Origin: Skermanella rosea
Lineage (GTDB): Bacteria > Pseudomonadota > Alphaproteobacteria > Azospirillales > Azospirillaceae
Assembly: GCF_016806835.2 (NCBI RefSeq)
Contig: NZ_CP086111.1
Location: forward strand, 3,111,001-3,175,000
Length of the DNA stretch: 64,000 bases
Reading direction: 5' to 3'
In this document: in pieces, positions 9,404-17,632 of the stretch
Layout: each line of letters starts with the position of its first letter
Position numbering within the stretch: position 1 is the stretch's first letter
Translations under genes and position numbers: made by a program
The notes under the pieces: model-generated
The model's input: the letters and a program-made list of their open reading frames with translations, nothing else
Database searches by the model: none
Told to the model about the DNA's origin: nothing

Positions 9404-10900
9404 TCAGCCGAACACGATGCCTTGCGCCAGCGGCAGCGCGTCGGAGTAGTTCACCGTCGCGGTCTGCCGGCGCATATAGGCCTTCCAGGCGTCCGAGCCC
9501 GACTCGCGCCCGCCCCCGGTTTCCTTCTCGCCGCCGAAGGCGCCGCCGATCTCGGCACCGCTCGGGCCGATATTGACGTTGGCGATGCCGCAGTCGCTGC
9601 CGGCGGCGGACAGGAACCGCTCGGCCTCGCGCAGGTCGGTCGTGAAGATACAGGACGACAGCCCCTGCGGCACGTCGTTCTGCAACGCGATCGCCTCGTC
9701 GAGACCGTCGTAGCGCAGTATATAGAGGATCGGGGCGAAGGTCTCGTGCCGCACCGTGTCGGTCTGTCCCGGCATCTCGACCAGCGCCGGCTCGACATAG
9801 AAGGCGTCCGGGAACTCGTCGGTCAGCACACGCCGGCCGCCGGTCACGATGCCGCCTTCGGCGGCGGCGCTTTCCAGCGCGCGGGCCATGCCCTCGAATG
9901 AATCGCGGTCGATCAGGGGTCCGACCAGCTTGGACTTGTCCAGCGGGTTCCCGATGGGGATGCCCGCATAGGCCTGCCGAAGCCGCGGAACCAGCGTGTC
10001 GTAGATGTCGGAATGGACGATCAGCCGGCGCAGGGTGGTGCAGCGCTGCCCTGCCGTGCCGACCGCGGCGAACAGGATGGCACGCACCGCCAGTTCCAGG
10101 TCGGCCGAGGGCGTCACGATCATCGCGTTGTTGCCGCCGAGCTCCAGGATCGAGCGGGCGAAGCGCTGGGCGAGGCGGGGTCCGACCTCGCGGCCCATGC
10201 GCGTGCTGCCGGTGGCGCTGACCAGTGCGATCCGCGGGTTGTCCACCAGCCGCTCGCCGATCTCCCGGCCGCCTACCAGCACCGAGGACAACCCAGCGGG
10301 AGCGTCGCCGAACCGCGCCACCGCGCGCTCGAACAGGGCTTGGCAGGCGAGCGCCGTGATCGGGGTCTTCTCCGACGGCTTCCAGACCACCGGATCGCCG
10401 CAGACGATGGCCAGCGCGAAATTCCACGACCAGACCGCGACCGGAAAGTTGAAGGCGGAAATCACGCCGACGGCACCCAGCGGATGCCATGTCTCGCTCA
10501 TCCGGTGGCCCGGACGCTCCGAGGCGATGGTCAGCCCGTAGAGCTGGCGGGACAGGCCGACGGCGAAATCGCAGATGTCGATCATCTCCTGCACTTCGCC
10601 ATAGCCTTCCTGGATCGACTTGCCGCACTCCAGGGTCACCAGGCTGCCCAGCGCCACCTTGTGGGCGCGCAGCTCCTCGCCCAGCAGGCGGATCAGCTCG
10701 CCGCGCCGGGGAGCGGGCACCAGCCGCCACGCCTTGAAGGCTTCCGCCGCGGCGGCGATCTTGGCATCCGCCGTCTCGGGCGTGTCGTCCTTCAGCCGGC
10801 CGATCTCCGTGCCGTCGATCGGGCTGCGGACGATGCGGGTGCCGCCCTGAAGCAGCTCCGCGTCCAGGTTAAGGGCGGCGGCGATTTCCCGCAGGTTCAT
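9404..10900 (-). CDS. amaB: ALDH7-type aldehyde dehydrogenase (piperideine-6-carboxylate/aminoadipate semialdehyde dehydrogenase)
   Basis: NAD(P)-dependent aldehyde dehydrogenase closest to the antiquitin/AmaB family, which oxidises alpha-aminoadipate semialdehyde in lysine breakdown. 498 residues. ALDH7 hallmarks: ECGKSIQEGYGEVQEMIDIC, WHPLGAVGVISAFNFPVAVW, the glutamate in ELGGNNAMI and the catalytic cysteine in GTAGQRCTTLRRL (about residue 286). It is the last gene of a four-gene minus-strand run headed by a sugar epimerase-like gene and lies 39 bp after xylA. It may therefore serve sugar oxidation here, or simply share the transcript. It converges on rng with a 22-bp gap. Confidence 0.88.
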   Translation of the reverse strand: MNLREIAAALNLDAELLQGGTRIVRSPIDGTEIGRLKDDTPETADAKIAAAAEAFKAWRLVPAPRRGELIRLLGEELRAHKVALGSLVTLECGKSIQEGYGEVQEMIDICDFAVGLSRQLYGLTIASERPGHRMSETWHPLGAVGVISAFNFPVAVWSWNFALAIVCGDPVVWKPSEKTPITALACQALFERAVARFGDAPAGLSSVLVGGREIGERLVDNPRIALVSATGSTRMGREVGPRLAQRFARSILELGGNNAMIVTPSADLELAVRAILFAAVGTAGQRCTTLRRLIVHSDIYDTLVPRLRQAYAGIPIGNPLDKSKLVGPLIDRDSFEGMARALESAAAEGGIVTGGRRVLTDEFPDAFYVEPALVEMPGQTDTVRHETFAPILYILRYDGLDEAIALQNDVPQGLSSCIFTTDLREAERFLSAAGSDCGIANVNIGPSGAEIGGAFGGEKETGGGRESGSDAWKAYMRRQTATVNYSDALPLAQGIVFG

Positions 10901-10939
10901 GGTGTCGGCTCCTCGTTTTACTCAGGCGTGGACGCCACC

Positions 10940-12250
10940 CTAATACCTGTTAACCAGGTTCTCCAGATACTCCTGTCGGCCGGAACGGGGTTCCGGTTTC
11001 AGGTTCTGGTCGCGGGCCAGCTTGGCCAGATCGCCCAGCCCGACCCGGCCGTCCAGGATGTCGGTTCCCAACCCCTCGTTCCAGCCGGCATAGCGGTCCG
11101 CGACATGGGAGGCCAGCTTGCCCTCCAGGATCATCCGCTCCGCCATCAGCAGCCCGCGCGCCAGCGTGTCCATGCCGCCGATATGGGCGATGAACAGGTC
11201 CTCCGGGTCGATGGACTGCCGCCGCACCTTGGCGTCGAAGTTGAAGCCGCCGGTGGTCAGCCCGCCGGCCGACAGGACATGGTACAGGGCCAGCGCCGCC
11301 TCCCGGTCGTCGTTGGGAAACTGGTCGGTGTCCCAGCCGTTCTGCGGGTCGCCGCGGTTGATGTCGAAGCTGCCCATCAGGTCGTTGGCGATCGCGTAGA
11401 CGACCTCGTGCTCGAAGGAGTGGCCCGCCAGCGTCGCGTGGTTGACCTCCAGGTTCAGCTTGATCTCGTTCTCCAGCCCGTACTTCCGAAGAAAGGCGTG
11501 GACCGTCGCGGCGTCGTGGTCGTACTGGTGCTTGGTCGGCTCCATCGGCTTCGGCTCGATCAGGATCGTGCCCTTGAAGCCGATGCGGTGCTTGTGCTCG
11601 ACCACCAGGGACATGAACCGGCCGAGCTGGTCCAGCTCCCGCTTCATGTCGGTGTTGAGCAGCGTGTCGTACCCTTCCCGGCCGCCCCACAGCACATAGT
11701 TCTCGCCGCCCAGGCGGTGCGTCATCTCCAGCACGCGCGCGACCTGCGCCGCGGCGAAGGCGAAGACCTCCGGGTCGGGGTTGGTCGCCCCGCCGGCCAT
11801 GTAGCGCCGGTGCGAGAACAGGTTGGCGGTCCCCCACAGCAGCTTGACGCCGGTGCGGTCGATGCCGTCCCGTATCAGCTCCTCGATCCGGGCGAGGTTG
11901 GCGTCGCCCTCCGCGATGGTCTCCCCCAGCGGGGCCACATCGGCGTCGTGGAAGCAGAAGAACGGCACGCCCAGCTTCTCGAAGAACTCGAACGCAGCGT
12001 GGAGCTTCAGTTTGGCGTTCTCCATCGTGTCCGCCGCCTGCCAGGGGCGGTCGAAGGTCCCGGAGCCGAACATGTCCACGCCGGGCCAGCAGAAGCTATG
12101 CCACCAGCAGACCGCGACCCTCAGATGGTCCTCCATCCGCTTGCCCAGCACCATGCGGTCGGGTTCGTAGTGGCGGAACGCCAGGGGATCGTCGGATTCG
12201 GGTCCCTTGAAGGGGATGCGGCCGATCTTCTCGAAACAGGGCGCGGTCAT
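10940..12250 (-). CDS. xylA: Xylose isomerase
   Basis: Interconverts D-xylose and D-xylulose in the cytoplasm using two divalent metals. 436 residues, the normal class II length. Conserved blocks: catalytic histidine region [25 protein letters not shown], metal ligands in [19 protein letters not shown] and [20 protein letters not shown], and [13 protein letters not shown]. It lies 18 bp after a Gfo/Idh/MocA gene in the same direction. No xylulokinase gene is present nearby, so the xylulose produced must be phosphorylated by an enzyme encoded elsewhere. Confidence 0.97.
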   Translation of the reverse strand: MTAPCFEKIGRIPFKGPESDDPLAFRHYEPDRMVLGKRMEDHLRVAVCWWHSFCWPGVDMFGSGTFDRPWQAADTMENAKLKLHAAFEFFEKLGVPFFCFHDADVAPLGETIAEGDANLARIEELIRDGIDRTGVKLLWGTANLFSHRRYMAGGATNPDPEVFAFAAAQVARVLEMTHRLGGENYVLWGGREGYDTLLNTDMKRELDQLGRFMSLVVEHKHRIGFKGTILIEPKPMEPTKHQYDHDAATVHAFLRKYGLENEIKLNLEVNHATLAGHSFEHEVVYAIANDLMGSFDINRGDPQNGWDTDQFPNDDREAALALYHVLSAGGLTTGGFNFDAKVRRQSIDPEDLFIAHIGGMDTLARGLLMAERMILEGKLASHVADRYAGWNEGLGTDILDGRVGLGDLAKLARDQNLKPEPRSGRQEYLENLVNRY

Positions 12251-12268
12251 GGCGAAGGCTCCGGCGGA

Positions 12269-13453
12269 TCAATGGGTCGAAAGGGCTGTCCAGGCCGCGT
12301 TGTTGCGGCTGGAATCCACGGCGGCGGAGATGAAGCGGACCCCGCGCACGCCATCGGCGACGGTAGGCACCAGCAGCGAGGCCGGATCAGGCTCGCGGCC
12401 TTCGATCCGTGCCGCGACCTGTTCGGCGATGTCGCTGTAGATCTGCGCGAAGCCTTCGAGGTAGCCCTCGGGATGGCCTGCGGGAATCCGGCTGGCATGG
12501 GCCGCGGCGGGGCCGGAACCCGGGCCGTTGCGGGTGACCAGCTGCGGCGGCTCTCCGAACCGGGTGACGCGCAGGTGGTTGGGCTGCTCCTGGTGCCATT
12601 CCAGCCCGGCCTTGTCGCCGAAGACCCGCAGGCGCAATCCGTTCTCGTGGCCGGGCGCCACCTGGCTCGACCACAGCATCCCACGTGCCCCGCTGCTGAA
12701 ACGCAGCAGCATGTTGACGTTGTCGTCCACCCGCCGTCCCTCCACGAAACTGGACAGATCGGCGGCGATCTGGGTGCAGTGGAGGCCGGTGACGAACTCC
12801 GCCAGGTTGAAGGCGTGGGTGCCGATATCGCCGATGCACCCTCCCCCGCCGGTCTGCGCCGGGTCGGTCCGCCAAGCGGCCTGCTTCTGGCCGGTCTCCT
12901 CCAGCGAGACGGTCAGCCAGTCCTGCGGATACTCGACCTGGATGACCCGGACGGTGCCGAGCCCGCCTTCGGCCACCAAGGCGCGGGCGTGCCGGACCAT
13001 TGGGTAGCCGGTGTAGTTGTGGGTCAGCGCGAACAGCCGTCCGCTCGCCTCCGCCGCTGCGGCCAGATCCTCGGCCTGGGCCACGGTCGCGGTCATAGGC
13101 TTGTCGCAGATGACGTGGATGCCGGCATTCAGGAAGGCCCGGGCGGCGGGATGGTGCAGATGGTTGGGCGTCACGATCGCGACGGCGTCGATGCCGTCAG
13201 GGCGCCCCGCCTCGGCCCGCGCCATCTCGGCGAAGTCGGAATAGGCGCGGTCGTCCGCGATATGGAGATCGGCGGCGCTGTCCCGCGCCCGCTGGGGATC
13301 GCTGGAAAGGGCGCCCGCGACCAGTTCCCACCGGTCGTCCAGGCGCGCGGCGATGCGGTGGACCCCGCCGATGAAGGCGCCGCGCCCACCGCCCACCATG
13401 CCGAGCCGGAGCCGACGCTTCGGCGCCCCGCCCTGCCTGCCTTCGATCGTCAT
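12269..13453 (-). CDS. Gfo/Idh/MocA-family NAD(P)-dependent oxidoreductase
   Basis: Predicted sugar or cyclitol dehydrogenase, 394 residues. The N-terminal Rossmann fold begins RLRLGMVGGGRGAFIGGVHRIA. 'HVICDKPMTATVAQAEDLAA' contains the family's EKP-like motif (here DKP) with the catalytic lysine, and 'GGGCIGDIGTHAFNLAEF' is the C-terminal-domain signature with GxxxDxGxH. The ATG at 13453 overlaps the stop of the preceding epimerase-like gene (ATGA). The frame stays open upstream, but that extension is arginine-rich and out of family. The substrate is unknown; the pairing suggests oxidation and isomerisation of a sugar. Confidence 0.9.
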   Translation of the reverse strand: MTIEGRQGGAPKRRLRLGMVGGGRGAFIGGVHRIAARLDDRWELVAGALSSDPQRARDSAADLHIADDRAYSDFAEMARAEAGRPDGIDAVAIVTPNHLHHPAARAFLNAGIHVICDKPMTATVAQAEDLAAAAEASGRLFALTHNYTGYPMVRHARALVAEGGLGTVRVIQVEYPQDWLTVSLEETGQKQAAWRTDPAQTGGGGCIGDIGTHAFNLAEFVTGLHCTQIAADLSSFVEGRRVDDNVNMLLRFSSGARGMLWSSQVAPGHENGLRLRVFGDKAGLEWHQEQPNHLRVTRFGEPPQLVTRNGPGSGPAAAHASRIPAGHPEGYLEGFAQIYSDIAEQVAARIEGREPDPASLLVPTVADGVRGVRFISAAVDSSRNNAAWTALSTH

Positions 13454-14523
13454 GGCTGTCCTCCCGCCCGGTCGAGGCCGAGCATGCGGCGGTTTGCGGC
13501 ATCGTCGGTGCCGGCCTCGGCGAAATCGTCGAAGGCCCGCTCGGTCACTTCGATGATGTGCGCCTCGATGAAGGCCGCCCCCTCGGCGGCACCCTGCTCC
13601 GGATGCTTCATGCAGCATTCCCATTCCAGCACGGCCCAGCCGTCGAACCCGTACTGGGTCAGCTTGGAGAAGATACCGGTGAAGTCGACCTGCCCGTCCC
13701 CCAGGGAGCGGAACCGCCCGGCCCGGTCGATCCAGGGCTGGAAGCCGCCATAGACACCCTGGCGCGGCGAGGGGTTGAACTCGGCATCCTTCGCGTGGAA
13801 CATCCGGATCCGCTCGTGGTAGACGTCAATGTAGCCGAGATAATCGAGCTGCTGGAGCACGAAATGGCTCGGGTCGTACAGGATATTGCAGCGGGGATGT
13901 CCGCCGACCCGCTCCAGGAACATCTCGAACGTCACGCCGTCGTGCAGGTCCTCGCCCGGATGGATCTCGTAGCAGAGATCGACGCCGGCCCGGTCGAACT
14001 CGTTGAGGATCGGCAGCCAGCGCTTCGCCAGCTCGTCGAACGCCGTCTCGACCAGTCCCGGCGGCCTCTGCGGCCAGGGATACAGGTAGGGCCAGGCGAG
14101 CGCCCCGGAGAACGTCGCGTGCGCCGTCAGCCCCAGGTTGCCGGAGGCCTTGGCCGCCAGCTGGAGCTGCTCGACCGCCCACTGCTGGCGCGCCGCGGGG
14201 TTGCCGCGCACCTCCGGGGCCGCGAAGCCGTCGAACGCCAGGTCGTAGGCGGGATGGACGGCGACCAGCTGGCCCTGGAGATGGGTCGACAGCTCGGTCA
14301 ATTCCACGCCCGCCTCGTTCAGGATGCCCTTGATCTCGTCGCAATAGGCCTTGCTCTCCGCCGCCTTGGCGAGGTCGAACAGGCGGGCATCCCAGGATGG
14401 GATCTGGACGCCCTTGAAGCCATGCTGCGCCGCCCAGCCGGCAATGCCGTCGAGGGTGTTGAACGGTTCGGCGTCTCCCGCGAACTGGGCGAGAAAGATT
14501 GCCGGTCCCTTGATCGTCTTCAT
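13450..14523 (-). CDS. Sugar phosphate isomerase/epimerase family protein (AP-endonuclease-2-like TIM barrel)
   Basis: Predicted metal-dependent sugar isomerase or epimerase, 357 residues, first gene of the minus-strand sugar operon. The TIM-barrel family is recognised from AAQHGFKGVQIPSWDARLFD, the metal-site glutamate and histidine in CYEIHPGEDLHDG, NILYDPSHFVLQQLDYLGYI, MFHAKDAEF and AVLEWECCMKHPEQGA. It overlaps the Gfo/Idh/MocA gene by 4 bp. That combination is typical of inositol- or sugar-catabolic modules, but the sugar itself cannot be named from sequence. Its upstream region is shared with the divergent ROK regulator. Confidence 0.87.
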   Translation of the reverse strand: MKTIKGPAIFLAQFAGDAEPFNTLDGIAGWAAQHGFKGVQIPSWDARLFDLAKAAESKAYCDEIKGILNEAGVELTELSTHLQGQLVAVHPAYDLAFDGFAAPEVRGNPAARQQWAVEQLQLAAKASGNLGLTAHATFSGALAWPYLYPWPQRPPGLVETAFDELAKRWLPILNEFDRAGVDLCYEIHPGEDLHDGVTFEMFLERVGGHPRCNILYDPSHFVLQQLDYLGYIDVYHERIRMFHAKDAEFNPSPRQGVYGGFQPWIDRAGRFRSLGDGQVDFTGIFSKLTQYGFDGWAVLEWECCMKHPEQGAAEGAAFIEAHIIEVTERAFDDFAEAGTDDAANRRMLGLDRAGGQP

Positions 14524-14716
14524 CTGGTCGGGTCCTCCCGGGGATGGAGCGGACTGTCCGCGAAGCGAAGCCGCTTGGCGCCGTGCCGCTGAATCGGCAA
14601 CGGACGCAGGGAGGGAGCGTTACGGAAATGGCTCTGCTGGCGCGGGGCTAGGCGCGGCACTGACGTTTCTCCCTCCCGTTCGATGGGGCGGCGACTTGTT
14701 TGCGCTCGGTCTCAAA

Positions 14717-14737
14717 TTAGATAGACCATCGAACAAA
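14717..14737. promoter_or_regulatory. Candidate operator in the sugar operon/ROK intergenic region
   Basis: An AT-rich imperfect dyad, TTAGATAGAC-C-ATCGAACAAA (about 6 of 10 positions symmetric), sits in the 268-bp divergent spacer, 55 bp before the GTG of the ROK gene and about 190 bp before the epimerase-like gene. XylR-type ROK repressors bind AT-rich dyads in such spacers. The assignment rests on position and partial symmetry only. Confidence 0.35.
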
Positions 14738-14791
14738 AATCAGCGTAGCCTAGAGTTTAGGCATGGTCAAGCAGGCGAGGAGAACATCGCC

Positions 14792-15967
14792 GTGTCAGCC
14801 CGGGTCAACTCGGCACTGATTCGCCAGATCAACCTGGCGCGCGTCTTTCACGCCTTGCGGGAGCATCCGGAAAGCTCGCAGCGGGATCTCGGAAAACTTA
14901 CCGGCCTGGACAAGGCGACGGTCTCGACGGTCGTCGGCCAGCTGCAGGACCTTCGGCTGGTCGAGCGGTCGGAACAGAGCAAGGCGCGCCGGGTCGGCCG
15001 GCCGGAGACCGCGCTGTCGATCCCCCGCAGCGCCGGCGTGCTGGTCGGCGTGCGGCTGGAGCCGGCCACGATCCGGGTCGTCACCACCACCCTGACCGGC
15101 GAGGTGCTCGGGCACTGCCAGCTTCCCGGCAGCCTGGACATGAAGGCGGCGTTGGTCACCCTGCGCGAGGCGGTGGACCGGGAGATCGCGGAAATCGGCG
15201 AGACCTGGTCGTCGGTCCGAGCTCTGGGCGCCGGCATACCGGGGCTGATGGACCGGGACGGGAACCTGGTGCTGGCGCCCAATCTCGGCTGGCGGGACGT
15301 GCCGATCCGCGCCATGCTGGAGGAGATCTTCGACTGCCCGGTCGATGTCGACAACGACACCAAGGCCGCCGCCATCGCCGAACGCCTGTTCGGGCTATGC
15401 CGGAAAACCGAGGATTATGTCTATCTCACCGGTGACTCCGGGGTCGGCGGCGCCTTGGTGCTGGGCGGCCGCGTGTATCGAGGCTCCGGCGGCTTCGCCG
15501 GGGAAATCGGGCACACCAAGATCTCGCCGGAGGGGCGGCTATGCGGCTGCGGCCGGCGCGGCTGCCTGGAGACCTATGTGTCGGAAGCCGCGATCCTGCG
15601 CACCTTGGCGGAGCGGGGAATAGACGCCGCCGACATCCGCGCCGTGGCCGACCTGGCGGCGGCCGGCCGGCCCGAAGTCCGGGCGTTGCTGGAAGAAGCC
15701 GGTCACCTCCTGGGCTTCGCCTTGTCGAACATCGTCAACATCCTCAATCCGGGCCTGATCGTGCTCGGCGGCAACCTCGCGGTCGTCGGCGCCCATATCG
15801 TGCCGAGCCTTGAGCGGGCGCTCTCCGAACATGCCCTCAGCCCGGCGGCGGCCGGCGTCAGCGTGCGTATTTCGCCGCTGGGGGAGGATGCCGTCCCGAT
15901 GGGCGGCATAGCCCTGGCCCTTGACGGCTTCCTGGCCCCTCCCCGCCTCTCGATCGCGCGCGGCTGA
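14792..15967 (+). CDS. ROK-family transcriptional regulator (XylR-like)
   Basis: Sugar-responsive repressor, 391 residues from a GTG preceded by AGGAG about 9 nt upstream. An N-terminal winged helix (LIRQINLARVFHALREHP, then GLDKATVSTVVGQL) is followed by the ROK sugar-kinase fold. DVDNDTKAAAIAERLFG and GEIGHTKISPEG are conserved, as is the zinc-binding CGCGRRGCLE near residue 250. It is divergent from the operon containing xylA and is therefore the likely local regulator; xylose or a related sugar is the expected inducer. The frame is open further upstream, but that sequence is not family-like. Confidence 0.88.
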   Translation: MSARVNSALIRQINLARVFHALREHPESSQRDLGKLTGLDKATVSTVVGQLQDLRLVERSEQSKARRVGRPETALSIPRSAGVLVGVRLEPATIRVVTTTLTGEVLGHCQLPGSLDMKAALVTLREAVDREIAEIGETWSSVRALGAGIPGLMDRDGNLVLAPNLGWRDVPIRAMLEEIFDCPVDVDNDTKAAAIAERLFGLCRKTEDYVYLTGDSGVGGALVLGGRVYRGSGGFAGEIGHTKISPEGRLCGCGRRGCLETYVSEAAILRTLAERGIDAADIRAVADLAAAGRPEVRALLEEAGHLLGFALSNIVNILNPGLIVLGGNLAVVGAHIVPSLERALSEHALSPAAAGVSVRISPLGEDAVPMGGIALALDGFLAPPRLSIARG

Positions 15968-15976
15968 CGCCGGGCG

Positions 15977-16711
15977 TCACACCGCCATGACCGGAACATG
16001 GGCCGGCACGATCAGTTCGGCCTCCGTCGCCGCCAGCACCTCCGCGACGGACACTCCCGGCGCGGTCTCCCGCAGCTCCGGCCCCGCGTCGGTGAAGCCG
16101 ATGACCGCCATGTCGGTCACCACCAAGCTGACGCGCCGCACCGACATGAGCGGCATGGTGCGTTCCCGCAGGATCTTCGGAGCGCCCTCGGCGGTGTGGG
16201 TCATCGCGACGATCACACGCTTCGATGGCTCAAGCCCCCCGGTTCAGCTGGTAATCCACCAGAGCGCCCGGCGTGCGGACGCTGTCGGGCGGGATCACGC
16301 CGATCGGGACGATGTCCTCGGCATCGACGATCACCACGTCGGCGGCCATCGCCATGATCGGGTTGAAGTTCTGGGTGGTCAGCGAATAGGCAGATTGCAG
16401 GCATAGTCCGCCTGCTTGGCATGGACGATCGCGAAATCGGCGCGCAGCGGGGTCTCCAGCAGGAAAGGCTCGCCATTCACCTCGATCCGAGTCTTGCCCG
16501 CCTCGACCGCCGTACCCAGGCCGGTGCGGGTCAGGATGCCGCCCAGGCCGAAGCCCCCGGCGCGCACCCGCTCGGCCAGCGTGCCCTGCGGCACCAGCTC
16601 GTCCATGATCCGCTCCGACGTGCCGACACCCATGAAGCCGCCGACCATCAGGCTGGCTCCGTCGGGAATCCGGGCGACCGCATCCTCCAGCTTGATGCCC
16701 TTCATGGTCAC
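15977..16711 (-). pseudogene. Remnant of a two-subunit 3-oxoacid CoA-transferase (AtoD/AtoA or ScoA/ScoB type)
   Basis: Fragments of both subunits of an acetoacetate:CoA-transferase-type enzyme. The alpha part starts at a GTG (16711) with [20 protein letters not shown] and [18 protein letters not shown]. It then jumps straight to [18 protein letters not shown], lacking roughly 50-60 residues found in intact relatives. Near 16390 a one-base loss (AATCTGCC where CTGGCC is expected) shifts the frame. The next frame continues with [20 protein letters not shown] and ends [13 protein letters not shown] few bases later only the last ~75 residues of the beta subunit remain (KRVIVAMTHTAEGAPKILRE to the end), so the part with the active-site glutamate is gone. 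Non-functional. Confidence 0.85.
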
Positions 16712-17301
16712 GCCGCCTCCGACCGGTCACCGCCCGATAGCACTTCGGACATGCGGGCGGCCACCTCGAACGCGCGCTCGTCGTCGCGCCCGTCGCTGTC
16801 CAGCTTCAGGATGTCCTCGATCTCCCGCTCCGCCAGGGCCACGCTGTAGCGCACCTCGCCGTCGACCACGTTCTTCTCCGTGATGACGATCTCGTAATCA
16901 CCGGCTTCGGCGCGTCGGGATGGCGCTCGGCCACCGCCCGGACGAAGACCTGCTCGGCGCGGCAGACGTCGATGATGGTCTGGCCGGGCTCCGGCTCGGG
17001 GAAGAAGATCACGAAATAGACGGGATGGCCGGCACGCAGCGCCACGCCGACCTGGCTTTCCATCTTGGAGCCGCCGATGCCGGCACCGTGCCCGGCCCGG
17101 GGATCCACGATGATGTAGGGCCGGGCCGCGGCGTCGATCTCCAGCCCGGCGGGCGGGCGGATCTGCACCAGCGCGTAGTTGACCGGCCGCTCCATCAGGC
17201 GACCGTCGACGACGATGTCGTACTCGAACGCCAGGACCGGCGGCAGCCCCTTGCGCTCCATCTCCACGAAGCCACTGCCGCGCTTCCGCAGGATGTCTCG
17301 G
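16708..17301 (-). pseudogene. Remnant of a DUF3141 (polyhydroxyalkanoate-associated alpha/beta-hydrolase-like) gene
   Basis: A fragment with the DUF3141 signature: DILRKRGSGFVEMERKG, then RPVNYALVQIRPPAGLEI, YIIVDPRAGHGAGIGGSK and VYFVIFFPEPEPGQTIIDV, ending at HPDAPKPVI. At about 16900 the frame changes to GDYEIVITEKNVVDGEVRYS and runs through a family-like C-terminus ([13 protein letters not shown]) to a TGA that overlaps the GTG of the CoA-transferase remnant. Intact DUF3141 proteins are several times longer; the N-terminal half and most of the catalytic domain are missing. The retained stop/start overlap shows that the two genes once formed an operon, plausibly for polyhydroxybutyrate or acetoacetate use. 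Confidence 0.8.
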
Positions 17302-17376
17302 GTCGGCTACGGTTCAGGTGGATTTGAATGACATCGTATCTATCGCGGCTTATTGCCACGGCAATGCCCGATGCCG

Positions 17377-17586
17377 TCAGTGGAGCCTTTCCGGATCGGC
17401 GTCGAAATCGGTCTCGATCTCCGCTTCCGGATCGTTGGCCTCGACCCGATAGACCCCGCCCAACCAGCGGTTCAGGTCCACGTCGGCGCATCGGGGCGTG
17501 CAGAACGGTTTGTACTGTGGATCGGCCGGCCGGCCGCAGATCGGGCAGGCCGGGAGCCGGCGGGGCTTTTGGGAAATCTCGCTCAT
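17377..17586 (-). CDS. yacG: DNA gyrase inhibitor YacG (zinc-binding)
   Basis: Small zinc-finger protein that binds GyrB and inhibits gyrase in E. coli. 69 residues from the ATG at 17586; an in-frame ATG at 17622 would add 12 less conserved residues. All four zinc ligands are present in CPICGRPADPQYKPFCTPRC (spacing C-x2-C-x15-C-x3-C), followed by ADVDLNRWLGGVYRV and an acidic tail. In many alphaproteobacteria it directly follows maf-rng; here it is about 8 kb away on the other strand. Confidence 0.92.
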   Translation of the reverse strand: MSEISQKPRRLPACPICGRPADPQYKPFCTPRCADVDLNRWLGGVYRVEANDPEAEIETDFDADPERLH

Positions 17587-17632
17587 GGGGTGAGAAATTG
17601 TTATGCCCGGCGGGGATTCCAAGACGGCCGGT

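Noticed and set aside
10013-13753. A 1246-codon plus-strand reading frame opposite the ALDH, xylA and Gfo/Idh/MocA genes
   Set aside because: It is the antisense shadow of three well-recognised minus-strand genes; its composition is rich in Arg, Gly, Pro and Gln with no domain, and it has no ribosome-binding site of note.
16380-16400. The frame break in the CoA-transferase alpha subunit as a mere sequencing error
   Set aside because: A one-base error would be possible by itself, but the internal deletion, the loss of most of the beta subunit and the broken neighbouring DUF3141 gene make true decay far more likely.
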